Notes under the pieces: generated by a model
Seen by the model: only the letters and a program-made list of their open reading frames with translations
Told to the model about the DNA's origin: nothing
Databases searched by the model: none
Made by a program: the position numbers and the translations under genes
Source of the DNA: Shewanella aestuarii
GTDB taxonomy: Bacteria; Pseudomonadota; Gammaproteobacteria; Enterobacterales; Shewanellaceae
Direction: 5' to 3'
DNA: 64,000 bases
NCBI RefSeq assembly: GCF_014647215.1
Contig: NZ_BMOT01000012.1
Location: forward strand, 1-64,000
Part shown: piece after piece, positions 1 to 8,657 of the stretch
Numbering within the stretch: position 1 is the stretch's first letter
Layout of the letters: every line of letters starts with the position of its first letter

Positions 1-224
1 CCCTTGTCTGCGTCAAGTGTTTTTTCAAACTTTCTTTTCGCTGTTGATTTGAGCTTAAAACCGAAGTTTTTTTGTTTCAAATCAACCTGACTTGCTACTT
101 TGCTTTCGCGCTGTGCCGTGTCAGTGGATGCGCATTATAGGGAGCTAAGATTTTTGCGCAACCCCTTTTTTAAAGTTTTTTACAAAACACAGATTGATGG
201 CGCAAATATTGCTCATAACGTACA
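1..224. other. Non-coding leader stretch with a long inverted repeat
   Basis: No convincing gene is seen here. A perfect 10-bp inverted repeat (GTTGATTTGA at 43-52, TCAAATCAAC at 77-86) could form a stem with a 24-base loop. Around 128-150 there is a GCGCATTATAGGGAG stretch followed by runs of C and T. A short open frame at 100-333 has no similarity I recognise and runs through the ccoG terminator, so I do not call it a gene. The stretch probably belongs to the untranslated or regulatory part of a gene beyond the left edge. Confidence 0.4.
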
Positions 225-249
225 AAAAAGGGACTATTCGTCCCTTTTT
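225..249. terminator. Intrinsic terminator after ccoG
   Basis: A 10-bp perfect stem (AAAAAGGGAC/GTCCCTTTTT) with a 5-base loop lies 32 bases beyond the ccoG stop. It has U-runs in both directions, so it may also stop rightward transcripts. Confidence 0.8.
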
Positions 250-280
250 ATGCTGAATTTAGCTTTTTTATCGTTGTTTA

Positions 281-1708
281 TTATTCCCCAAAGAAGCGGG
301 TTTCTTGGGTGGTTATCACCTTTTCACCATTAATTTGGGTTTCTACAACAATATTTATGTTAGTCACACTGCGTTTTAGGACTACAGGGTCTACCGCGAC
401 ACTAATAGGTAAGGTCAGTACTTCACCTGCGGCAATGCTGACATTGTCTGGTCCTATCCACTTGGCATTATCAAGCCCATCGACACTTAACTTATAATCA
501 TGTTGATATTCGGTCTTGTTGAGAATTTTAATGGTAAAAGTATTCTCTATCTCGCCGCGGCTATTCTCACGATATAGTGCATTACGATCTCTAATTACAT
601 CCATTCTCACTGGCGCTATGGTAGCACTTGCATAAATGAATAAGAGTATCATTACGGTTAGTACGACACCGTAACCCACAAGTTTAGGTCTTAAGACTTT
701 TTCTTGAATGTTATCTAATTTGTTTTCGGTGGTATAACTGATTAAGCCCTTGTCATAACCCATGCGTTCCATTGTGGTATCGCACGCATCAATACAAGCA
801 CCACAATTAATGCATTCGTATTGCAGACCATTACGGATATCAATGCCTGTTGGACAAACTTGTACGCATAAGTCGCAGTCAATACAGTCGCCCAAGCCCA
901 TTTCTTTTGGATCAGCTTTACGTGAACGGGGACCGCGGGTTTCACCCCGTTTGGTATCATAACCAACTATATATGTATTCTTATCGAACATTGCTGCCTG
1001 AAATCGAGCGTAGGGGCACATGTGAATACACATGATTTCCCGCATCCAGCCAGCATTGCCATAGGTTGCTAGGGTAAAGAAAATCACCCAGAAATAGATA
1101 CTGCCATCAGCATTCAGCGTAAATACGTCGATATACACTTCACGGGTAGGAACAAAATATGACACAAAGGTCATGGCAGTAAGTAAAGCCACCAATACCC
1201 AAGCAGTATGCTTAGCGGTTTTGCGCCATAATTTGTCAAAACTCCACGGCATTTGGTCTAGCTTAATTCGCTTATTACGCGCACCTTCAAACTTCTCTTC
1301 AAACCAGATGAATATGAATGTCCATACCGTTTGCGGACAAGTATAGCCACACCATACTCGGCCTAGATATGTCGTCACAAAAAATAAGCCAAAGGCGGCG
1401 ATCATAAATAGCGCAGCTAATAAGGTAAGGTCTTGAGGCCAGATGGTTAAACCGAACACATGAAACTTTTGCTCTGCAAGGTTGAACCATACTGCTTGAC
1501 GGTCACCCCATGGGATCCAAGGTAGTATTAAAAAGAACAACATGGAAACCCACCCCATGCGACGACGAACACGAGTCCACAGCCCGTCTACAGCACGCAC
1601 ATAGATACTATTACTGGGATTGAAACGGTCCGCTTTACTGGCGTCGGGTTGATGAATCTTTATTCGATTTTGTTTCGAATAATCTTTGGGCTTCGATTCT
1701 ATTGTCAT
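281..1708 (-). CDS. ccoG: Cytochrome c oxidase accessory protein CcoG (FixG/RdxA family)
   Basis: This is a membrane iron-sulfur protein of the CcoG/FixG/RdxA family, which is needed for maturation of cbb3-type cytochrome oxidase and is thought to act as a copper(II) reductase. The 475 residues match the usual length. Several hydrophobic segments lie between about residues 50 and 215, with a CGYTC motif at 120-124. Two [4Fe-4S] ferredoxin motifs follow, with Cys275/278/281/285 and Cys299/302/305/309. A further membrane segment near 340 leads into an Ig-like C-terminal domain. The start has an AAGG ribosome site upstream. The gene stands alone, divergent from a small orphan gene; no ccoNOP genes are in the window, so its oxidase is encoded elsewhere. 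Confidence 0.93.
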   Translation of the reverse strand: MTIESKPKDYSKQNRIKIHQPDASKADRFNPSNSIYVRAVDGLWTRVRRRMGWVSMLFFLILPWIPWGDRQAVWFNLAEQKFHVFGLTIWPQDLTLLAALFMIAAFGLFFVTTYLGRVWCGYTCPQTVWTFIFIWFEEKFEGARNKRIKLDQMPWSFDKLWRKTAKHTAWVLVALLTAMTFVSYFVPTREVYIDVFTLNADGSIYFWVIFFTLATYGNAGWMREIMCIHMCPYARFQAAMFDKNTYIVGYDTKRGETRGPRSRKADPKEMGLGDCIDCDLCVQVCPTGIDIRNGLQYECINCGACIDACDTTMERMGYDKGLISYTTENKLDNIQEKVLRPKLVGYGVVLTVMILLFIYASATIAPVRMDVIRDRNALYRENSRGEIENTFTIKILNKTEYQHDYKLSVDGLDNAKWIGPDNVSIAAGEVLTLPISVAVDPVVLKRSVTNINIVVETQINGEKVITTQETRFFGE

Positions 1709-1785
1709 TTTACAGCCTTACTACATTAACATTACAAAGAAACTGGAATAGTATATACCTTTCTAACATTAACTCGGACAGAAAA

Positions 1786-2136
1786 ATGAGAGGTTGGATA
1801 GGTTTAGCCATCATAGCTGGCATATTGTATTACTTTGCAACAGAAACAAATAAGCTCGATGAGCCTATTGATTATGTTAAAAGCATTTTTATTTCTGCTG
1901 ATAAAAAATTATCCTCGATGACGGGAACAAAGATTCAACGGATTGATACTAAAATTCCGGCACTAAAAGAAAAAATCTACGAGCGCTTGTCTACCATAGA
2001 AATCCGCGAACTCGATGGCGTCTTCACCGACAGTGAAGCTATTGCTGACTTTAAACAAGAATATTGCTTAAATTCTAAAGCCAGTCATCCAGTGTTTAGT
2101 CGCGAAAATTTGCAATTTATTTGCGATAAGATTTAG
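1786..2136 (+). CDS. Small membrane-anchored protein of unknown function
   Basis: I do not recognise this 116-residue protein. The chosen start gives an N-terminal hydrophobic anchor (about residues 4-18, GLAIIAGILYYFA) followed by a polar, mostly helical domain with two cysteines near the C-terminus. The frame is open back to 1702, but an upstream start would add a stretch that overlaps the ccoG start region and has no anchor. It is divergent from ccoG and precedes menB on the same strand by 84 bp. It could be an inner-membrane protein facing the periplasm. Confidence 0.65.
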   Translation: MRGWIGLAIIAGILYYFATETNKLDEPIDYVKSIFISADKKLSSMTGTKIQRIDTKIPALKEKIYERLSTIEIRELDGVFTDSEAIADFKQEYCLNSKASHPVFSRENLQFICDKI

Positions 2137-2220
2137 TTAACAGATTTATCCTCGCTAGATTGACCTGCATATTAATACAGCCTAGCCTTTGGATAATTGA
2201 TTGAAAAAGGCTAGTAAATA

Positions 2221-3123
2221 ATGACTGAACAGGTTTCTGATATATTTAACCCATCGCTTTGGGATACTGTTAGTGGTTTCGATTTTGAAGATATCACTTA
2301 TCACCGCGCAAAAGATCAAGGAACGGTGAGGATTGCGATTAATCGTCCTGATTGCTTAAATTCATTTCGCCCTAAGACTGTAGACGAACTCTATATGGCG
2401 CTAGACCATGCAAGACAGTGGTCAGATGTAGGCTGCGTATTGATCACGGGGAATGGCCCATCGGCAAAAGGCCAATACTCTTTCTGTGCTGGCGGTGACC
2501 AACGCATTCGTGGCAAGGATGGCTACAAATATGAAGGTGCTGAAGAAGGCAAACCAGATATTGCTAGAATGGGGCGACTACATATATTAGAAGTACAACG
2601 TCTTATCCGTTTTATGCCTAAAGTGGTGATTGCCGTTGTACCTGGTTGGGCTGTTGGCGGCGGCCACAGTTTACATGTGGTGTGCGATCTGACCCTAGCG
2701 TCTAAAGAACATGCCATATTTAAGCAAACCGATCCTGATGTAGGTAGCTTTGACTCAGGCTACGGCAGTGCTTACTTAGCAAAAATGGTTGGTCAAAAAC
2801 GTGCCCGAGAAATTTTCTTTTTAGGCTTTAACTACTCTGCAGATGAAGCCGTACAAATGGGCATGGTGAACCGCTCTATTCCCCACGTGGAACTGGAAAC
2901 CGAAGCGTTAGTCTGGGCAAAGGAGATTAACAGTAAATCACCGACAGCTATGCGCATGCTTAAATACGGATTCAATTTATCTGACGATGGTTTAGTTGGC
3001 CAACAACTGTTTGCTGGTGAAGCGACACGTTTAGCTTATGCGACCGATGAAGCCCAGGAAGGACGTGATGCCTTTTTAGAAAAACGCGATCAGGATTTCA
3101 CAAAATTTCCTTGGCATTACTAA
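2221..3123 (+). CDS. menB: 1,4-dihydroxy-2-naphthoyl-CoA synthase MenB
   Basis: A crotonase-fold enzyme that closes the second ring of menaquinone by converting o-succinylbenzoyl-CoA to 1,4-dihydroxy-2-naphthoyl-CoA in the cytoplasm. Landmarks are CAGGDQR (about 89-95), the oxyanion region GWAVGGGH (142-149) and QTDPDVGSFDSGYG (169-182), with the expected catalytic Asp178. At 300 residues it is longer than the E. coli enzyme (about 285). Asp171 in the QTDP motif is the carboxylate seen in the mycobacterial type; bicarbonate-dependent enterobacterial enzymes have Gly there. The gene stands apart from other men genes, and menaquinone is central to anaerobic respiration in Shewanella. Confidence 0.95.
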   Translation: MTEQVSDIFNPSLWDTVSGFDFEDITYHRAKDQGTVRIAINRPDCLNSFRPKTVDELYMALDHARQWSDVGCVLITGNGPSAKGQYSFCAGGDQRIRGKDGYKYEGAEEGKPDIARMGRLHILEVQRLIRFMPKVVIAVVPGWAVGGGHSLHVVCDLTLASKEHAIFKQTDPDVGSFDSGYGSAYLAKMVGQKRAREIFFLGFNYSADEAVQMGMVNRSIPHVELETEALVWAKEINSKSPTAMRMLKYGFNLSDDGLVGQQLFAGEATRLAYATDEAQEGRDAFLEKRDQDFTKFPWHY

Positions 3124-3144
3124 GTCAAACTACAGCCCACATCA

Positions 3145-3173
3145 AAAATAGACCTTTATAGGTCTATTTTTTT
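3145..3173 (+). terminator. Intrinsic terminator after menB
   Basis: A 10-bp stem (AAAATAGACC/GGTCTATTTT) with a 6-base loop and further T residues lies 22 bases after the menB stop. Confidence 0.8.
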
Positions 3174-3303
3174 AGCTTGTTAAAGCTAATCGAGTCAGCC
3201 TTTTAACCTAATTGATAAATACCACTTTAAATACAAATGAGAATTGTTATCGTGTCGGTATAGTAACAATCATCCTATTAATTCATGTTAAGGCGACGCT
3301 ATT

Positions 3304-3519
3304 ATGAAAAAAACCATCAGTTTTGCGATTTTACATTTCAGTGTCGCATTCACCATTACCTATTTACTCACTGGCAGCATAGTCATTGGCGGTGCTGTAG
3401 CGTTAATAGAGCCCGCTGTGAATACTGTGGTGTTTTATTTTCATGACAAGGTATGGTCTAAAATTGAAGCGGCCAAAGCCGCTAAGATACTCACTAGCTC
3501 AAACACTGTGATAATTTAA
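3304..3519 (+). CDS. DUF2061 family small membrane protein
   Basis: The 71-residue protein has the look of DUF2061: an N-terminal basic start, a hydrophobic segment SFAILHFSVAFTITYLLTGS, a second segment GGAVALIEPAVNTVVFYFHD, and a short polar tail containing KVWSKIE. The family is widespread in proteobacteria and its role is unknown. An AAGGCGACG ribosome site precedes the ATG. It is convergent with the antiporter gene, 25 bp away, and is monocistronic. Confidence 0.8.
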   Translation: MKKTISFAILHFSVAFTITYLLTGSIVIGGAVALIEPAVNTVVFYFHDKVWSKIEAAKAAKILTSSNTVII

Positions 3520-3544
3520 GCTAGATCTAAAAAGGAAAGATAGC

Positions 3545-4744
3545 CTAAGGCTCTTTATTTGTTTGCTCTAATCCAAGTTTACTGGCTAATGGCGCAATAG
3601 CACCGCCTTGAATAAATACTGAGAAAAGCACAAAAAAGAACACCATGTGCACAATCTCGATTGAGCCAGGTACACCTGCTGCAGCAGGTATCAGTGCAAA
3701 CACAATAGGTGTTGCACCTTTTAAACCAATCATTGAGATAAACAATCGCTTTTTCCAACTGGCTTTAACAAACGGCAGATAACACAACTGTACAGCTAAT
3801 GGCCTAGCAACAAAAATTAATAGCAATGCAGGAATAATCGAAGCCCAAAACACTGTGATTAATGTTTGCGGGAAAATTTGTAACCCGAGCACGATAAACA
3901 TTAACGCCTGCGCCAACCAAGATAGACTATTAAAAAAGTGCACATTAACCAATTGACCGCGCTTTATACCATTTCCTATCACCACCCCGACAATATAAGA
4001 GGCCAGTAAAATATTGCCACCAAGCATTTCAGCACCATAAGTGGCAATAATAAATGTGGCCAACACAAACACAGGAATTAAACCAAATTCAGATAAATTT
4101 ATTTTACTAAGTAAAATCACTGCGATTTTGCCAATCAGCCCGCCAACCACAATAGCGACCAAAATTTGAGTCAGCAGGTTCATGGCCAAGTTAGGGAGTG
4201 CAATTGTTTGGCTAGATGAAAGCACCATATCGGTTAATACAATCACCATCAACATGGCGACAGGGTCATTGGTCGCTGATTCGAACTCAAGCACTGTGTC
4301 AGTTCGCTCTTTGAGCTTAAGCTTTTTGGACTCAAGTATTGAAAACACCGCAGCAGCATCAGTTGAAGACACTATTGCCGCAAACAAAAGGCAAGTAATA
4401 AAATCAAAATCGAGCAAACCATAAAGGATCACGGCAAAGAAGATCGTAGTGAACAACACACCAAATGAAGCCAGAACACCGCCCTCTTTATAGGCCACGG
4501 TAATTTTATCTTTTGAAGTATTTAGTCCGCCAACAAACACAATGACATTCAAAGCAAGCCCACCTATCCAGGCAGTTTGAGCAAGATTATCGTACACAAA
4601 ATTAAATTCTCCATTGCCTAGCGCTAACCCTACCCCCATAAAAATCAGCAATGATGGAATACCTAAAGTGCGTGATGGATGGTGCAGTAAAATACCGATG
4701 ACAATTAAGATCGCTATGCCAATCATAATCATCTCAATTGTCAT
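3545..4744 (-). CDS. NhaP-type cation/proton antiporter (CPA1 family, short form)
   Basis: A polytopic inner-membrane protein of about a dozen hydrophobic segments, matching the core of NhaP2/CvrA-type potassium or sodium/proton antiporters. Characteristic parts are GLALNVIVFVGGLNT, SSTDAAAVFSIL (about 136-147, containing the family's Asp pair region), FESATNDPVAML and the C-terminal MIGLKGATPIVFA. Its 399 residues cover only the membrane domain: the RCK/TrkA_C regulatory domain carried by E. coli CvrA (about 578 residues) is absent. The reading frame ends cleanly with a normal stop, so this looks like a short form rather than a broken gene. Ion specificity cannot be read from sequence. Confidence 0.85.
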   Translation of the reverse strand: MTIEMIMIGIAILIVIGILLHHPSRTLGIPSLLIFMGVGLALGNGEFNFVYDNLAQTAWIGGLALNVIVFVGGLNTSKDKITVAYKEGGVLASFGVLFTTIFFAVILYGLLDFDFITCLLFAAIVSSTDAAAVFSILESKKLKLKERTDTVLEFESATNDPVAMLMVIVLTDMVLSSSQTIALPNLAMNLLTQILVAIVVGGLIGKIAVILLSKINLSEFGLIPVFVLATFIIATYGAEMLGGNILLASYIVGVVIGNGIKRGQLVNVHFFNSLSWLAQALMFIVLGLQIFPQTLITVFWASIIPALLLIFVARPLAVQLCYLPFVKASWKKRLFISMIGLKGATPIVFALIPAAAGVPGSIEIVHMVFFFVLFSVFIQGGAIAPLASKLGLEQTNKEP

Positions 4745-4778
4745 AATATTCTCTCTAAAAATTTGAATTAAGGCATAA

Positions 4779-4799
4779 AGTGCTTAATTATAAAGCACT
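4779..4799. repeat. Small inverted repeat upstream of the antiporter gene
   Basis: AGTGCTT (4779-4785) and AAGCACT (4793-4799) form a 7-bp stem with a 7-base loop, 35 bp upstream of the antiporter start. It may be a weak terminator of the export operon or part of the antiporter leader. The remaining sequence to 5017 is AT-rich with nothing else recognised. Confidence 0.35.
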
Positions 4800-5017
4800 C
4801 TATAAAAATATAATGTTTGACTAAAAAACACTCAAAACAGTTGAGCAATTAAATAGTCAAAGAAAAAATCGTGACATGTTAATTTCTATTTTAACGTTAT
4901 TCAGTCGTCTGTTCTAAAACATAAGCAACAAAAACAGTAAATTAATATCCAACAACTTCCCTTACCTGCATATAAACTAATATACCAATATGATTCAACC
5001 CCTAGGGTTACACCTGT

Positions 5018-6112
5018 CTAATCTAAGGTTTTTTTAAAGCGACTAGCAGCAATGATTACCCCGATGAAGGTAAATCCTGCAAGCCATAATGTGTCTCGCC
5101 ACAAGTCAATTAAATCAGCTTCTCGCACTACAACGCCACGAATAAGCCGCATAAAATGAGTTGCAGGCAGAACTTCAGATATCCACTGCGCCAACACCGG
5201 CATGCCCTCATAGGGAAACATAAACCCAGACAGTAAAATGGATGGTAACAACACAAACACGGTCATTTGCATAGCTTGTAACTGAGTGTTAGCGACTGTC
5301 GATATCATCAACCCTAGGGTTAAACTTGCTGAAATAAAAAGTAATGTACCCAATAAAATTTGCGTCAGCGAGCCATTGATAGGCACATCAAATATGCCAT
5401 GACCTAAACCCAGAATAATCCCGACTTGAACCAAGCCAACAAAAATATACGGCACAATTTTGGCGATCATTAGCTCCATTGGGTTAACTGGCGTAGTTAT
5501 CAACAACTCCAAATTACCTCTTTCTCGCTCTCTAACAATGGCGGTGCTGGTAAATAGAATCATCGTCATTGTCAAAATGACCCCTAATAATCCCGGCACA
5601 ATGTTAACCGCTGAGCGCCTCGTTGGGTTGTAATACAACACCACCTCAAAGGTTTTTATCGTTTGCGGGCGGATGTCAAAATCAAAGTCAGTTAGCGGCA
5701 TTGACTGCAAAGCCAAAATGGCGGAGCTGATCATAGTGTCAGAACCATCAACAATCCATTGACCTAACACCCGCTGTTGCATCATGCGCTGGGTTAAATC
5801 GTTAGGCAGAATTAAAGCGGCCTTTACTTCACCTTGTTTAATGGCAAGCTCAGCCTCTTGAACCGTGGCATAACGCTGTGTCACTTGAACAACCTGTGTC
5901 ACTTTAACCGACTCAATAATCACTCTCCCAGCAGTGCTTTGGCTTTGATCAACCACCGCGATGGGGATTTGTCTAATATCGGTATTAATGGCATAACCAA
6001 AGAGTAACAGCTGGATTAACGGGATCATCACCACCATGCCGAAGGTGATCCTGTCCCGTGACAGTTGGCGAAATTCTTTGATAATAATCGCTTTCATCCG
6101 TAAGAAAGACAT
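5018..6112 (-). CDS. ABC-2 type transporter permease
   Basis: Integral membrane subunit of a drug- or metabolite-type ABC exporter (YhhJ/YbhR/YbhS family). One membrane segment near residues 20-45 is followed by a large extracytoplasmic domain (about 45-165) and five more segments. The typical region IVRERERGNLELLITTPV precedes the second segment. I place the start at the ATG at 6112, which overlaps the TAA of the upstream ATPase gene by one base (TAATG) and signals translational coupling; the longer frame to 6139 would overlap that gene. Only one permease is present, so the transporter is likely a homodimer of this protein. Confidence 0.88.
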   Translation of the reverse strand: MSFLRMKAIIIKEFRQLSRDRITFGMVVMIPLIQLLLFGYAINTDIRQIPIAVVDQSQSTAGRVIIESVKVTQVVQVTQRYATVQEAELAIKQGEVKAALILPNDLTQRMMQQRVLGQWIVDGSDTMISSAILALQSMPLTDFDFDIRPQTIKTFEVVLYYNPTRRSAVNIVPGLLGVILTMTMILFTSTAIVRERERGNLELLITTPVNPMELMIAKIVPYIFVGLVQVGIILGLGHGIFDVPINGSLTQILLGTLLFISASLTLGLMISTVANTQLQAMQMTVFVLLPSILLSGFMFPYEGMPVLAQWISEVLPATHFMRLIRGVVVREADLIDLWRDTLWLAGFTFIGVIIAASRFKKTLD

Positions 6113-7038
6113 TATTGTCGCCCCTCCCCAGTCACACACACAAACACATCTTCCAAACTTGGCCGCGCGAGGTTGATTTCGGCATGACTTAACTCAGTAA
6201 ATGTTGTTTTTAACCACTCAATGGGATCAATTACATCTTGAAAAATCAACACCCGCAAACGCACCCCTTGCTGTGCAGTCGAGCGAACTTGCTTACAGGC
6301 CATCAACTTAAGCTTTAACGCCCTTAGGTTTGGTGCGTATACTTCGATGACGTTTACGCCCATATCACGCATTAACATTTCAGGCTCGCCATCAGCACGG
6401 ATTTGGCCACTTTCCATGATAGCTAATCGATGGCAGCGCTCAGCTTCATCCATATAATGAGTGGTCACCAGAATGGTGGTGCCTTGCTCCGACAAATCAA
6501 ACAATTGCTCCCAAAAGTCGCGGCGGTTTTGCGGATCCACAGCTGAGGTAGGCTCATCTAAAAACAATAATTCAGGGTTATGCATGGTGGCACATGCTAA
6601 TGATAAACGCTGTTTTTGGCCGCCACTCATACCAGCAACCCGCTGCTTGCGCAAAGCATCTAAACCATAGATGATTAACTGTTTCTCGATGCGATGGCGA
6701 AGAAGCTTACTGTTCATTCCAAATATTTGACCAATAAACTGCATGTTTTCTTCAACACTTAAATCATCATAAAGAGAAAACTTTTGCGTCATGTAACCAA
6801 TTTTTAAACGTAGCGCTTCTGTTTGCTTTGGAATCGACAACCCCAGCACATTGACCTCGCCTGAGGTTGGGCTTAGCAAACCGGTTAAGACTCTTATCAT
6901 GGTGGACTTGCCACAACCATTGGGCCCCAAAAAACCGTAAATACAGCCTTTGGGAACCCGGAGGGTGACATTCTCTATCGCGGTAAAATCAGCAAACTTT
7001 TTCACCACATTAACCGCTTCTATAGCAAGCTGTGTCAT
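6112..7038 (-). CDS. ABC transporter ATP-binding protein
   Basis: Cytoplasmic ATPase of the exporter. Walker A GPNGCGKST is at about 38-46, followed by a Q-loop, the signature MSGGQKQRL near 140, Walker B LLFLDEP and the switch histidine in THYMDEAE. A C-terminal extension of about 90 residues is typical of the YbhF/CcmA-like type. It lies between the HlyD-type adaptor (2-bp gap) and the permease (overlapping stop/start), so all three should be made from one message. The substrate is not deducible; relatives handle drugs or cationic compounds. Confidence 0.9.
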   Translation of the reverse strand: MTQLAIEAVNVVKKFADFTAIENVTLRVPKGCIYGFLGPNGCGKSTMIRVLTGLLSPTSGEVNVLGLSIPKQTEALRLKIGYMTQKFSLYDDLSVEENMQFIGQIFGMNSKLLRHRIEKQLIIYGLDALRKQRVAGMSGGQKQRLSLACATMHNPELLFLDEPTSAVDPQNRRDFWEQLFDLSEQGTTILVTTHYMDEAERCHRLAIMESGQIRADGEPEMLMRDMGVNVIEVYAPNLRALKLKLMACKQVRSTAQQGVRLRVLIFQDVIDPIEWLKTTFTELSHAEINLARPSLEDVFVCVTGEGRQ

Positions 7039-7040
7039 GG

Positions 7041-8000
7041 TTACTCTCCGCTTGATTCGACAATATCTACCTGCGCGGGCACACCGGAAGGGTATTGAGC
7101 CGCAGTATCGACCAAATCAACTTCAGCAAGGTACATTAACCGCGCACGCTCATTTTCAGTTAATGCGAAATACGGCGTAAACGAAGCCTCGTGAGACACC
7201 CAACGCACCTTGCCTTCAATGGCCTGTTCCACACCATCAACATGCACCATCACTTTGCGCCCTGGGGTAAAATGTATGCGATGGTTAGCCGGAACATACA
7301 CTCGCGCATAAGGCACGCTATTGGCCAGCATAACGGCAACAATACTATTTACCGCCACGCGCTCGCCTAGGTTATAAGGAAGGTTATCTAAAATACCATC
7401 TCGGGTGGCCACTATGGTTAACTCTGCCAATTTTTGAGTTTGTAACGCCACTTCAGCACGGCTTGCAGCCAACTCGGCCTTGGCCTGCTCAATATCTTCC
7501 ACCCTTGAACCCGCGGTCAATTTACTAAACTCTTCTTTAGCGGCATTAAGTGAAGCTTGTGCTTTATCTCGACTCGCTATTGCGCTATCTAGCTCAGATT
7601 GACTCACAATTTTACGTTCCACCAGCTCAACCTGGCGGCGATAGTGCTTTTGCGATTCAATAAACTGCGCTTCCGCTTGCGCAACCTTGGCTTGTGAAGC
7701 TGCAATATCTTCCACTCGTTCGCCATTGGTGAGTTTTTGTAAATACGCAGTGGCTTTGGACTCATTGGCAATGGCCCTAGCCAATATAGCCTGCTGGTTT
7801 TGGGTATCTAACTTCACTAACACCTGACCCGCTTCAACCAAACTACCTTCGATAACGGGAAGTTCACGAATAATTTCATTGGCTGTGGCGGTGAAAGTGA
7901 CCCTATCTCGCTCCAGTGTACCAATGGCTTGGTGAGGGGCTGAAGGCTTACACGCAGACAGTAACCCCATAACCAATAGACTTAACACTATGCGCTTCAT
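7041..8000 (-). CDS. HlyD-family membrane fusion lipoprotein
   Basis: Periplasmic adaptor of the ABC exporter, related to YbhG/YhiI. The ATG at 8000 is chosen because an AGGGGAA ribosome site lies 4 bases upstream and it yields a clean lipoprotein signal MKRIVLSLLVMGLLSAC with lipobox LSAC; an earlier TTG at 8018 would spoil this. Two biotinyl-lipoyl half-motifs flank a long alpha-helical coiled-coil (about residues 65-185) that contains the repeated phrase TxGxRVEDI twice, the mark of an antiparallel hairpin. A beta-barrel C-terminal part follows. It is first in the three-gene operon. Confidence 0.9.
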   Translation of the reverse strand: MKRIVLSLLVMGLLSACKPSAPHQAIGTLERDRVTFTATANEIIRELPVIEGSLVEAGQVLVKLDTQNQQAILARAIANESKATAYLQKLTNGERVEDIAASQAKVAQAEAQFIESQKHYRRQVELVERKIVSQSELDSAIASRDKAQASLNAAKEEFSKLTAGSRVEDIEQAKAELAASRAEVALQTQKLAELTIVATRDGILDNLPYNLGERVAVNSIVAVMLANSVPYARVYVPANHRIHFTPGRKVMVHVDGVEQAIEGKVRWVSHEASFTPYFALTENERARLMYLAEVDLVDTAAQYPSGVPAQVDIVESSGE

Positions 8001-8173
8001 TATATTCCCCTGTATCAACTACCCATAAATAACCACACCGCGTCACTGATATTAAGGTATACCATTTATACTGACTAAATCTGTGTCGAATGGCGGCATT
8101 GCCATAAAAATAACAACCAAATTCCTGTTATCTGCGTATCAACAGTATATGATAGCCAACTAAAGTGATTTAT

Positions 8174-8356
8174 ATGTTTTCATTTTTTAATAAAAATCCC
8201 ATCAAAAAATTAACCAAGCAGTATGAAGCTAAGCTTGAGCAAGCCATGTATGCCCAGCGCAATGGTGATATTCGAGCTTATTCCATGCTTACCGCTGAAG
8301 CGGAGAAAATTAACGATGAAATTATTGCCATAGAACAAAGGCAACAAGCTAATTGA
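8174..8356 (+). CDS. DUF6435-like small protein
   Basis: A 60-residue, highly charged, probably all-helical protein that starts MFSFFNKNPIKKLTKQYE and continues with a Glu/Lys/Ala helix to the end. It resembles short DUF6435 (Lacal_2735-type) proteins, which have no known function. A GTG nine bases earlier is also in frame, but the ATG gives the family's usual N-terminus. It is monocistronic, divergent from the exporter operon. Confidence 0.65.
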   Translation: MFSFFNKNPIKKLTKQYEAKLEQAMYAQRNGDIRAYSMLTAEAEKINDEIIAIEQRQQAN

Positions 8357-8368
8357 GCTAAACTCAGG

Positions 8369-8572
8369 TTAATTAACGCTGTCGGCAGTTAAGTTGTCAT
8401 TGGGACAAAATAACCCATTGGGGTAATGGCAAAAACCTAGATAGAAGCAGCGCTTACACTCAAACGCGAACCTTGCACGGTTTACAAGGCCGACTTGTCC
8501 ACCAGCAGCAGTCTGCGGCAAATATTCTTGCATGAAACAAAAGCAAAGCGCTGTTTGATATGGATTGAACAA
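8369..8572 (-). CDS. Possible small cysteine-rich protein
   Basis: This open frame has no other gene over it. It encodes up to 67 residues from a TTG, or 54 from the ATG at 8533. Its second half carries cysteines spaced C-x2-C-x4-C-x7-C within FECKRCFYLGFCHYPNG, which could bind a metal. No good ribosome site precedes either start. I do not recognise it; it may be real or chance. Confidence 0.35.
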   Translation of the reverse strand: MFNPYQTALCFCFMQEYLPQTAAGGQVGLVNRARFAFECKRCFYLGFCHYPNGLFCPNDNLTADSVN

Positions 8573-8657
8573 CCCGCACGCAGGTTAAATAGGATTACTC
8601 TGCAGGCCTTTTTGCTTTACCATTTGATAAAGTATCCCAATATAACATGAGCGCATT

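Noticed and set aside
100..333. 77-residue open frame at the left edge
   Set aside because: It runs through the ccoG terminator and the end of ccoG, has no recognisable protein features and no good ribosome site.
2879..2894. CACGTGGAAC in menB that resembles a parS half
   Set aside because: Only the core and right arm match; the left arm (TTCC for TGTT) does not, so about four of 16 positions fail.
6112..6139. Longer N-terminus for the ABC-2 permease
   Set aside because: It would overlap the ATPase gene by 28 bp, whereas the ATG at 6112 overlaps the stop by one base in the usual coupling arrangement.
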